Source of the DNA: Maea johnstoni
Lineage: Eukaryota; Annelida; Polychaeta; Spionida; Magelonidae
DNA length: 64,000 nt
Direction of reading: 5' to 3'
Assembly: GCA_963942565.1 (NCBI GenBank)
Contig: OZ012685.1
Location: forward strand, 46,490,097-46,554,096
Shown: positions 37,401-49,400 of the stretch, one piece after another
How positions within the stretch are numbered: the first letter of the stretch is position 1
Layout: each line of letters begins with the position of its first letter
Translations under genes and position numbers: made by a program
Notes under the pieces: generated by a model
The model's input: only the letters and a program-made list of their open reading frames with translations
The model's database searches: none
What the model was told of the DNA's origin: nothing

Positions 37401-40400
37401 GAAATTCCAATTGAGAAGCCTGAAGAAGCCCCATTAAAAGAGCCAAAATTGACCGCAGTATCTCCAATGAAGGAGGTAGTTGAAATCCCTGAAAAGGTCA
37501 AGGAAGTAGCTGTGGAGGAGGCAGCTGCTGAAGTGGTAGCAATTGAACCCATTGCTCCTGAAGAGGCTGAGGAAGCCCCTGCAGAGCCAACTAAAGAGAA
37601 ACCTACAGAGGTGGAAGCAGAGGTTGTAGAAGCCGCTGCTGAGCCCATTGTAGAGAAGCCTGCAGAAGTAGAGGGAGAAGAAGCCCCTGAAGAAGCTGCA
37701 GTTGAAGAGAAGCCTGAAGTGACTGAAATTCCTAGTGAAAAGGCTGAAGAAGTCCCATTAGAAGAGCCAGAAGTGACTGCAGTATCTCCAGTCAAGGAGG
37801 TAGTTGAAATCCCTGAAAAGGTCAAGGAAGTAGCTGTGGAGGAGGCAGCTGCTGAAGTGGTAGAAGTTGAACTCATTGCTCCTGAAGAGGCTGAGGAAGC
37901 CCCTGCAGAGCCAACTGAAGAGAAACCTGCAGAGGTGGAAGCAGAGGTTGTAGAAGCCGCTGCTGAGCCCATTGTAGAGAAGCCTGCAGATGTAGAGAAA
38001 GAAGAAGCCCCTGAAGAAGCTGTAGTTGAAGCAGAGCCTGTAGTGACTGAAGTTCCTAGTGAAGAGGCTGAAGAAGCCCCATTAGAAGAGCCAGAAGTGA
38101 CTGCAGTATCTCCAATCAAGGAGGTAGTTGAAATACCAGAAAAGGTCAAGGAAGTAGCTGTGGAGGAGGCAGAAGTTGAACCCATTGCTCCTGAAAAGGC
38201 TGAGGAAGCCCCTGCAGAGCCAACTGAAGAGAAACCTGCAGAGGTGGAAGCAGAGGTTGTTGAAGCCGCTGCTGAGCCCATTGTAATGAAGCGTGCAGAA
38301 GTAGAGAAAGAAGAAGCCCCTGAAGAAGCTGTAGTTGAAGCAGAGCCTGTAGTGACTGAAGTTCCTAGTGAAGAGGCTGAAGAAGCCCCATTAGAAGAGC
38401 CAGAAGTGACTGCGGTATCTCCAATCAAGGAGGTAATTGAAATCCCCGAAAAGGTCAAAGAAGTAGCTGTGGAGGAGGCAGCTGCTGAAGTGGTAGAAGT
38501 TGAACCCATAGCTCCAGAGAAGGTTGAAGAAGCCGCTGCTGAGCCTGCTGAAGAAGAGCCTGCAGTGCTTGAAGAAGCCGCTGCTGAGCCTGTTAAAGAG
38601 AAATCAGCAGAAGTGGAGGTAGAAGAAGCCCCTGAAGAAGCAGTAGTTGAAGAGAAGCTTGAAGTGACTGAAGTTCCCATTGAGGTAGCTGAAGAAACCC
38701 AACTAGAAGAGCCAGAAGTGACCGCAGTATCTCCAGTCAAGGAGGTAGTTGAAATCCCTGAAAAGGTCAAGGAAGTAGCTGTGGAGGAGGCAGCTGCTGA
38801 AGTGGTAGAAGTTGAACTCATTGCCCCTGAAGAGGCTGAGGAAGCCCCTGCAGAGCCAACTGAAGAGAAACCTACAGAGGTGGAAGCAGAGGTTGTAGAA
38901 GCCGCTGCTGAGCCCTTTGTAGAGAAGCCTGCAGAAGTAGAGGAAGAAGAAGCCCCTGAAGAAGCTGTAGTAGAAGTACAGCCTGAAGTGACTGAAATTC
39001 CAATTGAGAAGCCTGAAGAAGCCCCATTAAAAGAGCCAAAATTGACCGCAGTATCTCCAATGAAGGAGGTAGTTGAAATCCCTGAAAAGGTCAAGGAAGT
39101 AGCTGTGGAGGAGGCAGCTGCTGAAGTGGTAGCAATTGAACCCATTGCTCCTGAAGAGGCTGAGGAAGCCCCTGCAGAGCCAACTAAAGAGAAACCTACA
39201 GAGGTGGAAGCAGAGGTTGTAGAAGCCGCTGCTGAGCCCATTGTAGAGAAGCCTGCAGAAGTAGAGGGAGAAGAAGCCCCTGAAGAAGCTGCAGTTGAAG
39301 AGAAGCCTGAAGTGACTGAAATTCCTAGTGAAAAGGCTGAAGAAGTCCCATTAGAAGAGCCAGAAGTGACTGCAGTATCTCCAGTCAAGGAGGTAGTTGA
39401 AATCCCTGAAAAGGTCAAGGAAGTAGCTGTGGAGGAGGCAGCTGCTGAAGTGGTAGAAGTTGAACTCATTGCTCCTGAAGAGGCTGAGGAAGCCCCTGCA
39501 GAGCCAACTGAAGAGAAACCTGCAGAGGTGGAAGCAGAGGTTGTAGAAGCCGCTGCTGAGCCCATTGTAGAGAAGCCTGCAGATGTAGAGAAAGAAGAAG
39601 CCCCTGAAGAAGCTGTAGTTGAAGCAGAGCCTGTAGTGACTGAAGTTCCTAGTGAAGAGGCTGAAGAAGCCCCATTAGAAGAGCCAGAAGTGACTGCAGT
39701 ATCTCCAATCAAGGAGGTAGTTGAAATACCAGAAAAGGTCAAGGAAGTAGCTGTGGAGGAGGCAGAAGTTGAACCCATTGCTCCTGAAAAGGCTGAGGAA
39801 GCCCCTGCAGAGCCAACTGAAGAGAAACCTGCAGAGGTGGAAGCAGAGGTTGTTGAAGCCGCTGCTGAGCCCATTGTAATGAAGCGTGCAGAAGTAGAGA
39901 AAGAAGAAGCCCCTGAAGAAGCTGTAGTTGAAGCAGAGCCTGTAGTGACTGAAGTTCCTAGTGAAGAGGCTGAAGAAGCCCCATTAGAAGAGCCAGAAGT
40001 GACTGCGGTATCTCCAATCAAGGAGGTAATTGAAATCCCCGAAAAGGTCAAAGAAGTAGCTGTGGAGGAGGCAGCTGCTGAAGTGGTAGAAGATGAACCC
40101 ATAGCTCCAGAGAAGGTTGAAGAAGCCGCTGCTGAGCCTGCTGAAGAAGAGCCTGCAGTGCTTGAAGAAGCCGCTGCTGAGCCTGTTAAAGAGAAATCAG
40201 CAGAAGTGGAGGTAGAAGAAGCCCCTGAAGAAGCAGTAGTTGAAGAGAAGCTTGAAGTGACTGAAGTTCCCATTGAGGTAGCTGAAGAAACCCAACTAGA
40301 AGAGCCAGAAGTGACCGCAGTATCTCCAGTCAAGGAGGTAGTTGAAATCCCTGAAAAGGTCAAGGAAGTAGCTGTGGAGGAGGCAGCTGCTGAAGTGGTA

Positions 40401-43400
40401 GAAGTTGAACTCATTGCCCCTGAAGAGGCTGAGGAAGCCCCTGCAGAGCCAACTGAAGAGAAACCTACAGAGGTGGAAGCAGAGGTTGTAGAAGCCGCTG
40501 CTGAGCCCTTTGTAGAGAAGCCTGCAGAAGTAGAGGAAGAAGAAGCCCCTGAAGAAGCTGTAGTAGAAGTACAGCCTGAAGTGACTGAAATTCCAATTGA
40601 GAAGCCTGAAGAAGCCCCATTAAAAGAGCCAAAATTGACCGCAGTATCTCCAATGAAGGAGGTAGTTGAAATCCCTGAAAAGGTCAAGGAAGTAGCTGTG
40701 GAGGAGGCAGCTGCTGAAGTGGTAGCAATTGAACCCATTGCTCCTGAAGAGGCTGAGGAAGCCCCTGCAGAGCCAACTAAAGAGAAACCTACAGAGGTGG
40801 AAGCAGAGGTTGTAGAAGCTGCTGCTGAGCCCATTGTAGAGAAGCCTGCAGAAGTAGAGGGAGAAGAAGCCCCTGAAGAAGCTGCAGTTGAAGAGAAGCC
40901 TGAAGTGACTGAAATTCCTAGTGAAAAGGCTGAAGAAGTCCCATTAGAAGAGCCAGAAGTGACTGCAGTATCTCCAGTCAAGGAGGTAGTTGAAATCCCT
41001 GAAAAGGTCAAGGAAGTAGCTGTGGATGAGGCAGCTGCTGAAGTGGTAGAAGTTGAACTCATTGCTCCTGAAGAGGCTGAGGAAGCCCCTGCAGAGCCAA
41101 CTGAAGAGAAACCTGCAGAGGTGGAAGCAGAGGTTGTAGAAGCCGCTGCTGAGCCCATTGTAGAGAAGCCTGCAGATGTAGAGAAAGAAGAAGCCCCTGA
41201 AGAAGCTGTAGTTGAAGCAGAGCCTGTAGTGACTGAAGTTCCTAGTGAAGAGGCTGAAGAAGCCCCATTAGAAGAGCCAGAAGTGACTGCAGTATCTCCA
41301 ATCAAGGAGGTAGTTGAAATACCAGAAAAGGTCAAGGAAGTAGCTGTGGAGGAGGCAGAAGTTGAACCCATTGCTCCTGAAAAGGCTGAGGAAGCCCCTG
41401 CAGAGCCAACTGAAGAGAAACCTGCAGAGGTGGAAGCAGAGGTTGTTGAAGCCGCTGCTGAGCCCATTGTAATGAAGCGTGCAGAAGTAGAGAAAGAAGA
41501 AGCCCCTGAAGAAGCTGTAGTTGAAGCAGAGCCTGTAGTGACTGAAGTTCCTAGTGAAGAGGCTGAAGAAGCCCCATTAGAAGAGCCAGAAGTGACTGCG
41601 GTATCTCCAATCAAGGAGGTAATTGAAATCCCCGAAAAGGTCAAAGAAGTAGCTGTGGAGGAGGCAGCTGCTGAAGTGGTAGAAGTTGAACCCATAGCTC
41701 CAGAGAAGGTTGAAGAAGCCGCTGCTGAGCCTGCTGAAGAAGAGCCTGCAGTGCTTGAAGAAGCCGCTGCTGAGCCTGTTAAAGAGAAATCAGCAGAAGT
41801 GGAGGTAGAAGAAGCCCCTGAAGAAGCAGTAGTTGAAGAGAAGCTTGAAGTGACTGAAGTTCCCATTGAGGTAGCTGAAGAGACCCAACTAGAAGAGCCA
41901 GAAGTGATCGCAGTATCTCCAGTCAAGGAGGTAGTTGAAATCCCTGAAAAGGTCAAGGAAGTAGCTGTGGAGGAGACAGCTGCTGAAGTGGTAGATGTTG
42001 AACTCATTGCTCCTGAAGAGGCTGAGGAAGCCCCTGCAGAGCCAACTGAAGAGAAACCTGCAGAGGTGGAAGCAGAGGTTGTAGAAGCCGCTGCTGAGCC
42101 CATTGTAGAGAAGCTTGCAGAAGTAGAGAAAGAAGAAGCCCCTCAAGAAGCCGTAGTTGAAGCAGAGCCTGTTGTGACTGAAGTTCCTAGTGAAGAGGCT
42201 GAAGAAGCCCCATTAGAAGAGCCAGAAGTGACTGCAGTATCTCCAATCAAGGAGGTAGTTGAAATACCAGACAAGGTCAAGGAAGTAGCTGTGGAGGAGG
42301 CAGAAGTTGAACCCATTGCTCCTGAAAAGGCTGAGGAAGCCCCTGCAGAGCCAACTGAAGAGAAACCTGCAGAGGTGGAAGCAGAGGTTGTAGAAGCCGC
42401 TGCTGAGCCCATTGTAGAGAAGCTTGTAGAAGTAGAGAAAGAAGAAGCCCCTGAAGAAGATGTAGTTGAAGCAGAGCCTGTAGTGACTGAAGTTCCTAGT
42501 GAAGAGGCTGAAGAAGCCCCATTAGAAGAGCCAGAAGTGACTGCAGTATCTCCAATCAAGGAGGTTGTTGAAATACCAGAAAAGGTCAAGGAAATAGCTG
42601 TGGAGGAGGCAGAAGTTGAACCCATTGCTCCTAAAAAGGCTGAGGAAGCCCCTGCAGTGCCAACTGAAAAGCCTTCAGAGGTGGAAGCAGAGGTTGTAGA
42701 AGCCGCTGCTAAGCCCATTGTAATGAAGCGTGCAGAAGTAGAGAAAGAAGAAGCCCCTGAAGAAGCTGTAGTTGAAGCAGAGCCTGTAGTGACTGAAGTT
42801 CCTAGTGAAGAGGCTGAAGAAGCCCCATTAGAAGAGCCAGAAGTGACTGCAGTATCTCCAATCAAGGAGGTAGTTGAAATACCAGAAATGGTCAAGGAAG
42901 TAGCTGTGGAGGAGGCAGAAGTTGAACCCATTGCTCCTGAAAAGGCTGAGGAAGCCCCTGCAGAGCCAACTGAAGAGAAACCTGCAGAGGTGGAAGCAGA
43001 GGTTGTAGAAGCCGCTGCTATGCCCATTGTAATGAAGCGTGCAGAAGTAGAGAAAGAAGAAGCCCCTGAAGAAGCTGTAGTTGAAGCAGAGCCTGTAGTG
43101 ACTGAAGTTCCTAGTGAAGAGGCTGAAGAAGCCCCATTAGAAGAGCCAGAAGTGACTGCAGTATCTCCAATCAAGGAGGTAATTGAAATCCCCGAAAAGG
43201 TCAAAGAAGTAGCTGTGGAGGAGGCAGCTGCTGAAGTGGTAGAAGTTGAACCCATAGCTCCAGAGAAGGTTGAAGAAGCCGTTGCTGAGCCTGCTGAAGA
43301 AGAGCCTGCAGTGCTTGAAGAAGCCGCTGCTGAGCCTGTTAAAGAGAAATCAGCAGAAGTGGAGGTAGAAGAAGCCCCTGAAGAAGCAGTAGTTGAAGAG

Positions 43401-46400
43401 AAGCTTGAAGTGACCGAAGTTCCCATTGAGGTAGCTGAAGAAACCCAACTAGAAGAGCCAGAAGTGATCGCAGTATCTCCAGTCAAGGAGGTAGTTGAAA
43501 TCCCTGAAAAGGTCAAGGAAGTAGCTGTGGAGGAGACAGCTGCTGAAGTGGTAGAAGTTGAACTCATTGCTCCTGAAGAGGCTGAGGAAGCCCCTGCAGA
43601 GCCAACTGAAGAGAAACCTGCAGAGGTGGAAGCAGAGGTTGTAGAAGCCGCTGCTGAGCCCATTGTAGAGAAGCTTGCAGAAGTAGAGAAAGAAGAAGCC
43701 CCTGAAGAAGCTGTAGTTGAAGCAGAGCCTGTAGTGACTGAAGTTCCTAGTGAAGAGGCTGAAGAAGCCCCATTAGAAGAGCCAGAAGTGACTGCAGTAT
43801 CTCCAATCAAGGAGGTAATTGAAATCCCCGAAAAGGTCAAAGAAGTAGCTGTGGAGGAGGCAGCTGCTGAAGTGGTAGAAGTTGAACCCATAGCTCCAGA
43901 GAAGGTTGAAGAAGCCGTTGCTGAGCCTGCTGAAGAAGAGCCTGCAGTGCTTGAAGAAGCCGCTGCTGAGCCTGTTAAAGAGAAATCAGCAGAAGTGGAG
44001 GTAGAAGAAGCCCCTGAAGAAGCAGTAGTTGAAGAGAAGCTTGAAGTGACCGAAGTTCCCATTGAGGTAGCTGAAGAAACCCAACTAGAAGAGCCAGAAG
44101 TTGAACTCATTGCTCCTGAAGAGGCTGAGGAAGCCCCTGCAGAGCCAACTGAAGAGAAACCTGCAGAGGTGGAAGCAGAGGTTGTAGAAGCCGCTGCTGA
44201 GCCCATTGTAGAGAAGCTTGCAGAAGTAGAGAAAGAAGAAGCCCCTCAAGAAGCCGTAGTTGAAGCAGAGCCTGTTGTGACTGAAGTTCCTAGTGAAGAG
44301 GTTGTAGAAGCCGCTGTTGAGCCCATTGAAAAGAAGCCAACTGAAGTGGAGGAAGAAGCCCCTGAAGAAGCTGCAGTTGAAGAGAAGCCTGAAGTGACTG
44401 AAATTCCTAGTGAAAAGGCTGAAGAAGCCCCATTAGAAGAGCCGGAAGTGACCGCCGTATCTCCAATCAAGGAGGTAATTGAAATCCCCGAAAAGGTCAA
44501 AGAAGTAGCTGTTGAGGAGGCAGTTGCTGAAGTGGTAGAAGTTGAACCCATAGCTCCAGAGAAGGTTGACGAAGCCGCTGCTGAGCCTGCTGAAGAAGAG
44601 CCTGCAGTGCTTGAAGAAGCCGCTGCTGAGCCTGTTAAAGAGAAATCAGCAGAAGTGGAGGTAGAAGAAGCCCCTGAAGAAGCAGTAGTTGAAGAGAAGC
44701 TTGAAGTGACTGAAGGTCCAATTGAGGTAGCTGAAGAAACCCAACTAGAAGAGCCAGAAGTGACCGCAGTATCTCCAGTCAAGGAGGTAGTTGAAATCCC
44801 TGAAAAGGTCAAGGAAGTAGCTGTGGAGGAGGCAGCTGCTGAAGTGGTAGAAGTTGAACTCATTGCCCCTGAAGAGGCTGAGGAAGCCCCTGCAGAGCCA
44901 ACTGAAGAGAAACCTACAGAGGTGGAAGCAGAGGTTGTAGAAGCCGCTGCTGAGCCCTTTGTAGAGAAGCCTGCAGAAGTAGAGGAAGAAGAAGCCCCTG
45001 AAGAAGCTGTAGTAGAAGTACAGCCTGAAGTGACTGAAATTCCAATTGAGAAGCCTGAAGAAGCCCCATTAAAAGAGCCAAAATTGACCGCAGTATCTCC
45101 AATGAAGGAGGTAGTTGAAATCCCTGAAAAGGTCAAGGAAGTAGCTGTGGAGGAGGCAGCTGCTGAAGTGGTAGCAATTGAACCCATTGCTCCTGAAAAG
45201 GCTGAGGAAGCCCCTGCAGAGCCAACTGAAGAGAAACCTGCAGAGGTGGAAGCAGAGGTTGTAGAAGCCGCTGCTATGCCCATTGTAATGAAGCGTGCAG
45301 AAGTAGAGAAAGAAGAAGCCCCTGAAGAAGCTGTAGTTGAAGCAGAGCCTGTAGTGACTGAAGTTCCTAGTGAAGAGGCTGAAGAAGCCCCATTAGAAGA
45401 GCCAGAAGTGACTGCAGTATCTCCAATCAAGGAGGTAATTGAAATCCCCGAAAAGGTCAAAGAAGTAGCTGTGGAGGAGGCAGCTGCTGAAGTGGTAGAA
45501 GTTGAACCCATAGCTCCAGAGAAGGTTGAAGAAGCCGTTGCTGAGCCTGCTGAAGAAGAGCCTGCAGTGCTTGAAGAAGCCGCTGCTGAGCCTGTTAAAG
45601 AGAAATCAGCAGAAGTGGAGGTAGAAGAAGCCCCTGAAGAAGCAGTAGTTGAAGAGAAGCTTGAAGTGACCGAAGTTCCCATTGAGGTAGCTGAAGAAAC
45701 CCAACTAGAAGAGCCAGAAGTGATCGCAGTATCTCCAGTCAAGGAGGTAGTTGAAATCCCTGAAAAGGTCAAGGAAGTAGCTGTGGAGGAGACAGCTGCT
45801 GAAGTGGTAGAAGTTGAACTCATTGCTCCTGAAGAGGCTGAGGAAGCCCCTGCAGAGCCAACTGAAGAGAAACCTGCAGAGGTGGAAGCAGAGGTTGTAG
45901 AAGCCGCTGCTGAGCCCATTGTAGAGAAGCTTGCAGAAGTAGAGAAAGAAGAAGCCCCTGAAGAAGCTGTAGTTGAAGCAGAGCCTGTAGTGACTGAAGT
46001 TCCTAGTGAAGAGGCTGAAGAAGCCCCATTAGAAGAGCCAGAAGTGACTGCAGTATCTCCAATCAAGGAGGTAATTGAAATCCCCGAAAAGGTCAAAGAA
46101 GTAGCTGTGGAGGAGGCAGCTGCTGAAGTGGTAGAAGTTGAACCCATAGCTCCAGAGAAGGTTGAAGAAGCCGTTGCTGAGCCTGCTGAAGAAGAGCCTG
46201 CAGTGCTTGAAGAAGCCGCTGCTGAGCCTGTTAAAGAGAAATCAGCAGAAGTGGAGGTAGAAGAAGCCCCTGAAGAAGCAGTAGTTGAAGAGAAGCTTGA
46301 AGTGACCGAAGTTCCCATTGAGGTAGCTGAAGAAACCCAACTAGAAGAGCCAGAAGTTGAACTCATTGCTCCTGAAGAGGCTGAGGAAGCCCCTGCAGAG

Positions 46401-49400
46401 CCAACTGAAGAGAAACCTGCAGAGGTGGAAGCAGAGGTTGTAGAAGCCGCTGCTGAGCCCATTGTAGAGAAGCTTGCAGAAGTAGAGAAAGAAGAAGCCC
46501 CTCAAGAAGCCGTAGTTGAAGCAGAGCCTGTTGTGACTGAAGTTCCTAGTGAAGAGGTTGTAGAAGCCGCTGTTGAGCCCATTGAAAAGAAGCCAACTGA
46601 AGTGGAGGAAGAAGCCCCTGAAGAAGCTGCAGTTGAAGAGAAGCCTGAAGTGACTGAAATTCCTAGTGAAAAGGCTGAAGAAGCCCCATTAGAAGAGCCG
46701 GAAGTGACCGCCGTATCTCCAATCAAGGAGGTAATTGAAATCCCCGAAAAGGTCAAAGAAGTAGCTGTTGAGGAGGCAGTTGCTGAAGTGGTAGAAGTTG
46801 AACCCATAGCTCCAGAGAAGGTTGACGAAGCCGCTGCTGAGCCTGCTGAAGAAGAGCCTGCAGTGCTTGAAGAAGCCGCTGCTGAGCCTGTTAAAGAGAA
46901 ATCAGCAGAAGTGGAGGTAGAAGAAGCCCCTGAAGAAGCAGTAGTTGAAGAGAAGCTTGAAGTGACTGAAGGTCCAATTGAGGTAGCTGAAGAAACCCAA
47001 CTAGAAGAGCCAGAAGTGACCGCAGTATCTCCAGTCAAGGAGGTAGTTGAAATCCCTGAAAAGGTCAAGGAAGTAGCTGTGGAGGAGGCAGCTGCTGAAG
47101 TGGTAGAAGTTGAACTCATTGCCCCTGAAGAGGCTGAGGAAGCCCCTGCAGAGCCAACTGAAGAGAAACCTACAGAGGTGGAAGCAGAGGTTGTAGAAGC
47201 CGCTGCTGAGCCCTTTGTAGAGAAGCCTGCAGAAGTAGAGGAAGAAGAAGCCCCTGAAGAAGCTGTAGTAGAAGTACAGCCTGAAGTGACTGAAATTCCA
47301 ATTGAGAAGCCTGAAGAAGCCCCATTAAAAGAGCCAAAATTGACCGCAGTATCTCCAATGAAGGAGGTAGTTGAAATCCCTGAAAAGGTCAAGGAAGTAG
47401 CTGTGGAGGAGGCAGCTGCTGAAGTGGTAGCAATTGAACCCATTGCTCCTGAAAAGGCTGAGGAAGCCCCTGCAGAGCCAACTGAAGAGAAACCTGCAGA
47501 GGTGGAAGCAGAGGTTGTAGAAGCCGCTGCTATGCCCATTGTAATGAAGCGTGCAGAAGTAGAGAAAGAAGAAGCCCCTGAAGAAGCTGTAGTTGAAGCA
47601 GAGCCTGTAGTGACTGAAGTTCCTAGTGAAGAGGCTGAAGAAGCCCCATTAGAAGAGCCAGAAGTGACTGCAGTATCTCCAATCAAGGAGGTAATTGAAA
47701 TCCCCGAAAAGGTCAAAGAAGTAGCTGTGGAGGAGGCAGCTGCTGAAGTGGTAGAAGTTGAACCCATAGCTCCAGAGAAGGTTGAAGAAGCCGTTGCTGA
47801 GCCTGCTGAAGAAGAGCCTGCAGTGCTTGAAGAAGCCGCTGCTGAGCCTGTTAAAGAGAAATCAGCAGAAGTGGAGGTAGAAGAAGCCCCTGAAGAAGCA
47901 GTAGTTGAAGAGAAGCTTGAAGTGACCGAAGTTCCCATTGAGGTAGCTGAAGAAACCCAACTAGAAGAGCCAGAAGTGATCGCAGTATCTCCAGTCAAGG
48001 AGGTAGTTGAAATCCCTGAAAAGGTCAAGGAAGTAGCTGTGGAGGAGACAGCTGCTGAAGTGGTAGAAGTTGAACTCATTGCTCCTGAAGAGGCTGAGGA
48101 AGCCCCTGCAGAGCCAACTGAAGAGAAACCTGCAGAGGTGGAAGCAGAGGTTGTAGAAGCCGCTGCTGAGCCCATTGTAGAGAAGCTTGCAGAAGTAGAG
48201 AAAGAAGAAGCCCCTGAAGAAGCTGTAGTTGAAGCAGAGCCTGTAGTGACTGAAGTTCCTAGTGAAGAGGCTGAAGAAGCCCCATTAGAAGAGCCAGAAG
48301 TGACTGCAGTATCTCCAATCAAGGAGGTAATTGAAATCCCCGAAAAGGTCAAAGAAGTAGCTGTGGAGGAGGCAGCTGCTGAAGTGGTAGAAGTTGAACC
48401 CATAGCTCCAGAGAAGGTTGAAGAAGCCGTTGCTGAGCCTGCTGAAGAAGAGCCTGCAGTGCTTGAAGAAGCCGCTGCTGAGCCTGTTAAAGAGAAATCA
48501 GCAGAAGTGGAGGTAGAAGAAGCCCCTGAAGAAGCAGTAGTTGAAGAGAAGCTTGAAGTGACCGAAGTTCCCATTGAGGTAGCTGAAGAAACCCAACTAG
48601 AAGAGCCAGAAGTTGAACTCATTGCTCCTGAAGAGGCTGAGGAAGCCCCTGCAGAGCCAACTGAAGAGAAACCTGCAGAGGTGGAAGCAGAGGTTGTAGA
48701 AGCCGCTGCTGAGCCCATTGTAGAGAAGCTTGCAGAAGTAGAGAAAGAAGAAGCCCCTCAAGAAGCCGTAGTTGAAGCAGAGCCTGTTGTGACTGAAGTT
48801 CCTAGTGAAGAGGTTGTAGAAGCCGCTGTTGAGCCCATTGAAAAGAAGCCAACTGAAGTGGAGGAAGAAGCCCCTGAAGAAGCTGCAGTTGAAGAGAAGC
48901 CTGAAGTGACTGAAATTCCTAGTGAAAAGGCTGAAGAAGCCCCATTAGAAGAGCCGGAAGTGACCGCCGTATCTCCAATCAAGGAGGTAATTGAAATCCC
49001 CGAAAAGGTCAAAGAAGTAGCTGTTGAGGAGGCAGTTGCTGAAGTGGTAGAAGTTGAACCCATAGCTCCAGAGAAGGTTGACGAAGCCGCTGCTGAGCCT
49101 GCTGAAGAAGAGCCTGCAGTGCTTGAAGAAGCCGCTGCTGAGCCTGTTAAAGAGAAATCAGCAGAAGTGGAGGTAGAAGAAGCCCCTGAAGAAGCAGTAG
49201 TTGAAGAGAAGCTTGAAGTGACTGAAGGTCCAATTGAGGTAGCTGAAGAAACCCAACTAGAAGAGCCAGAAGTGACCGCAGTATCTCCAGTCAAGGAGGT
49301 AGTTGAAATCCCTGAAAAGGTCAAGGAAGTAGCTGTGGAGGAGGCAGCTGCTGAAGTGGTAGAAGTTGAACTCATTGCCCCTGAAGAGGCTGAGGAAGCC

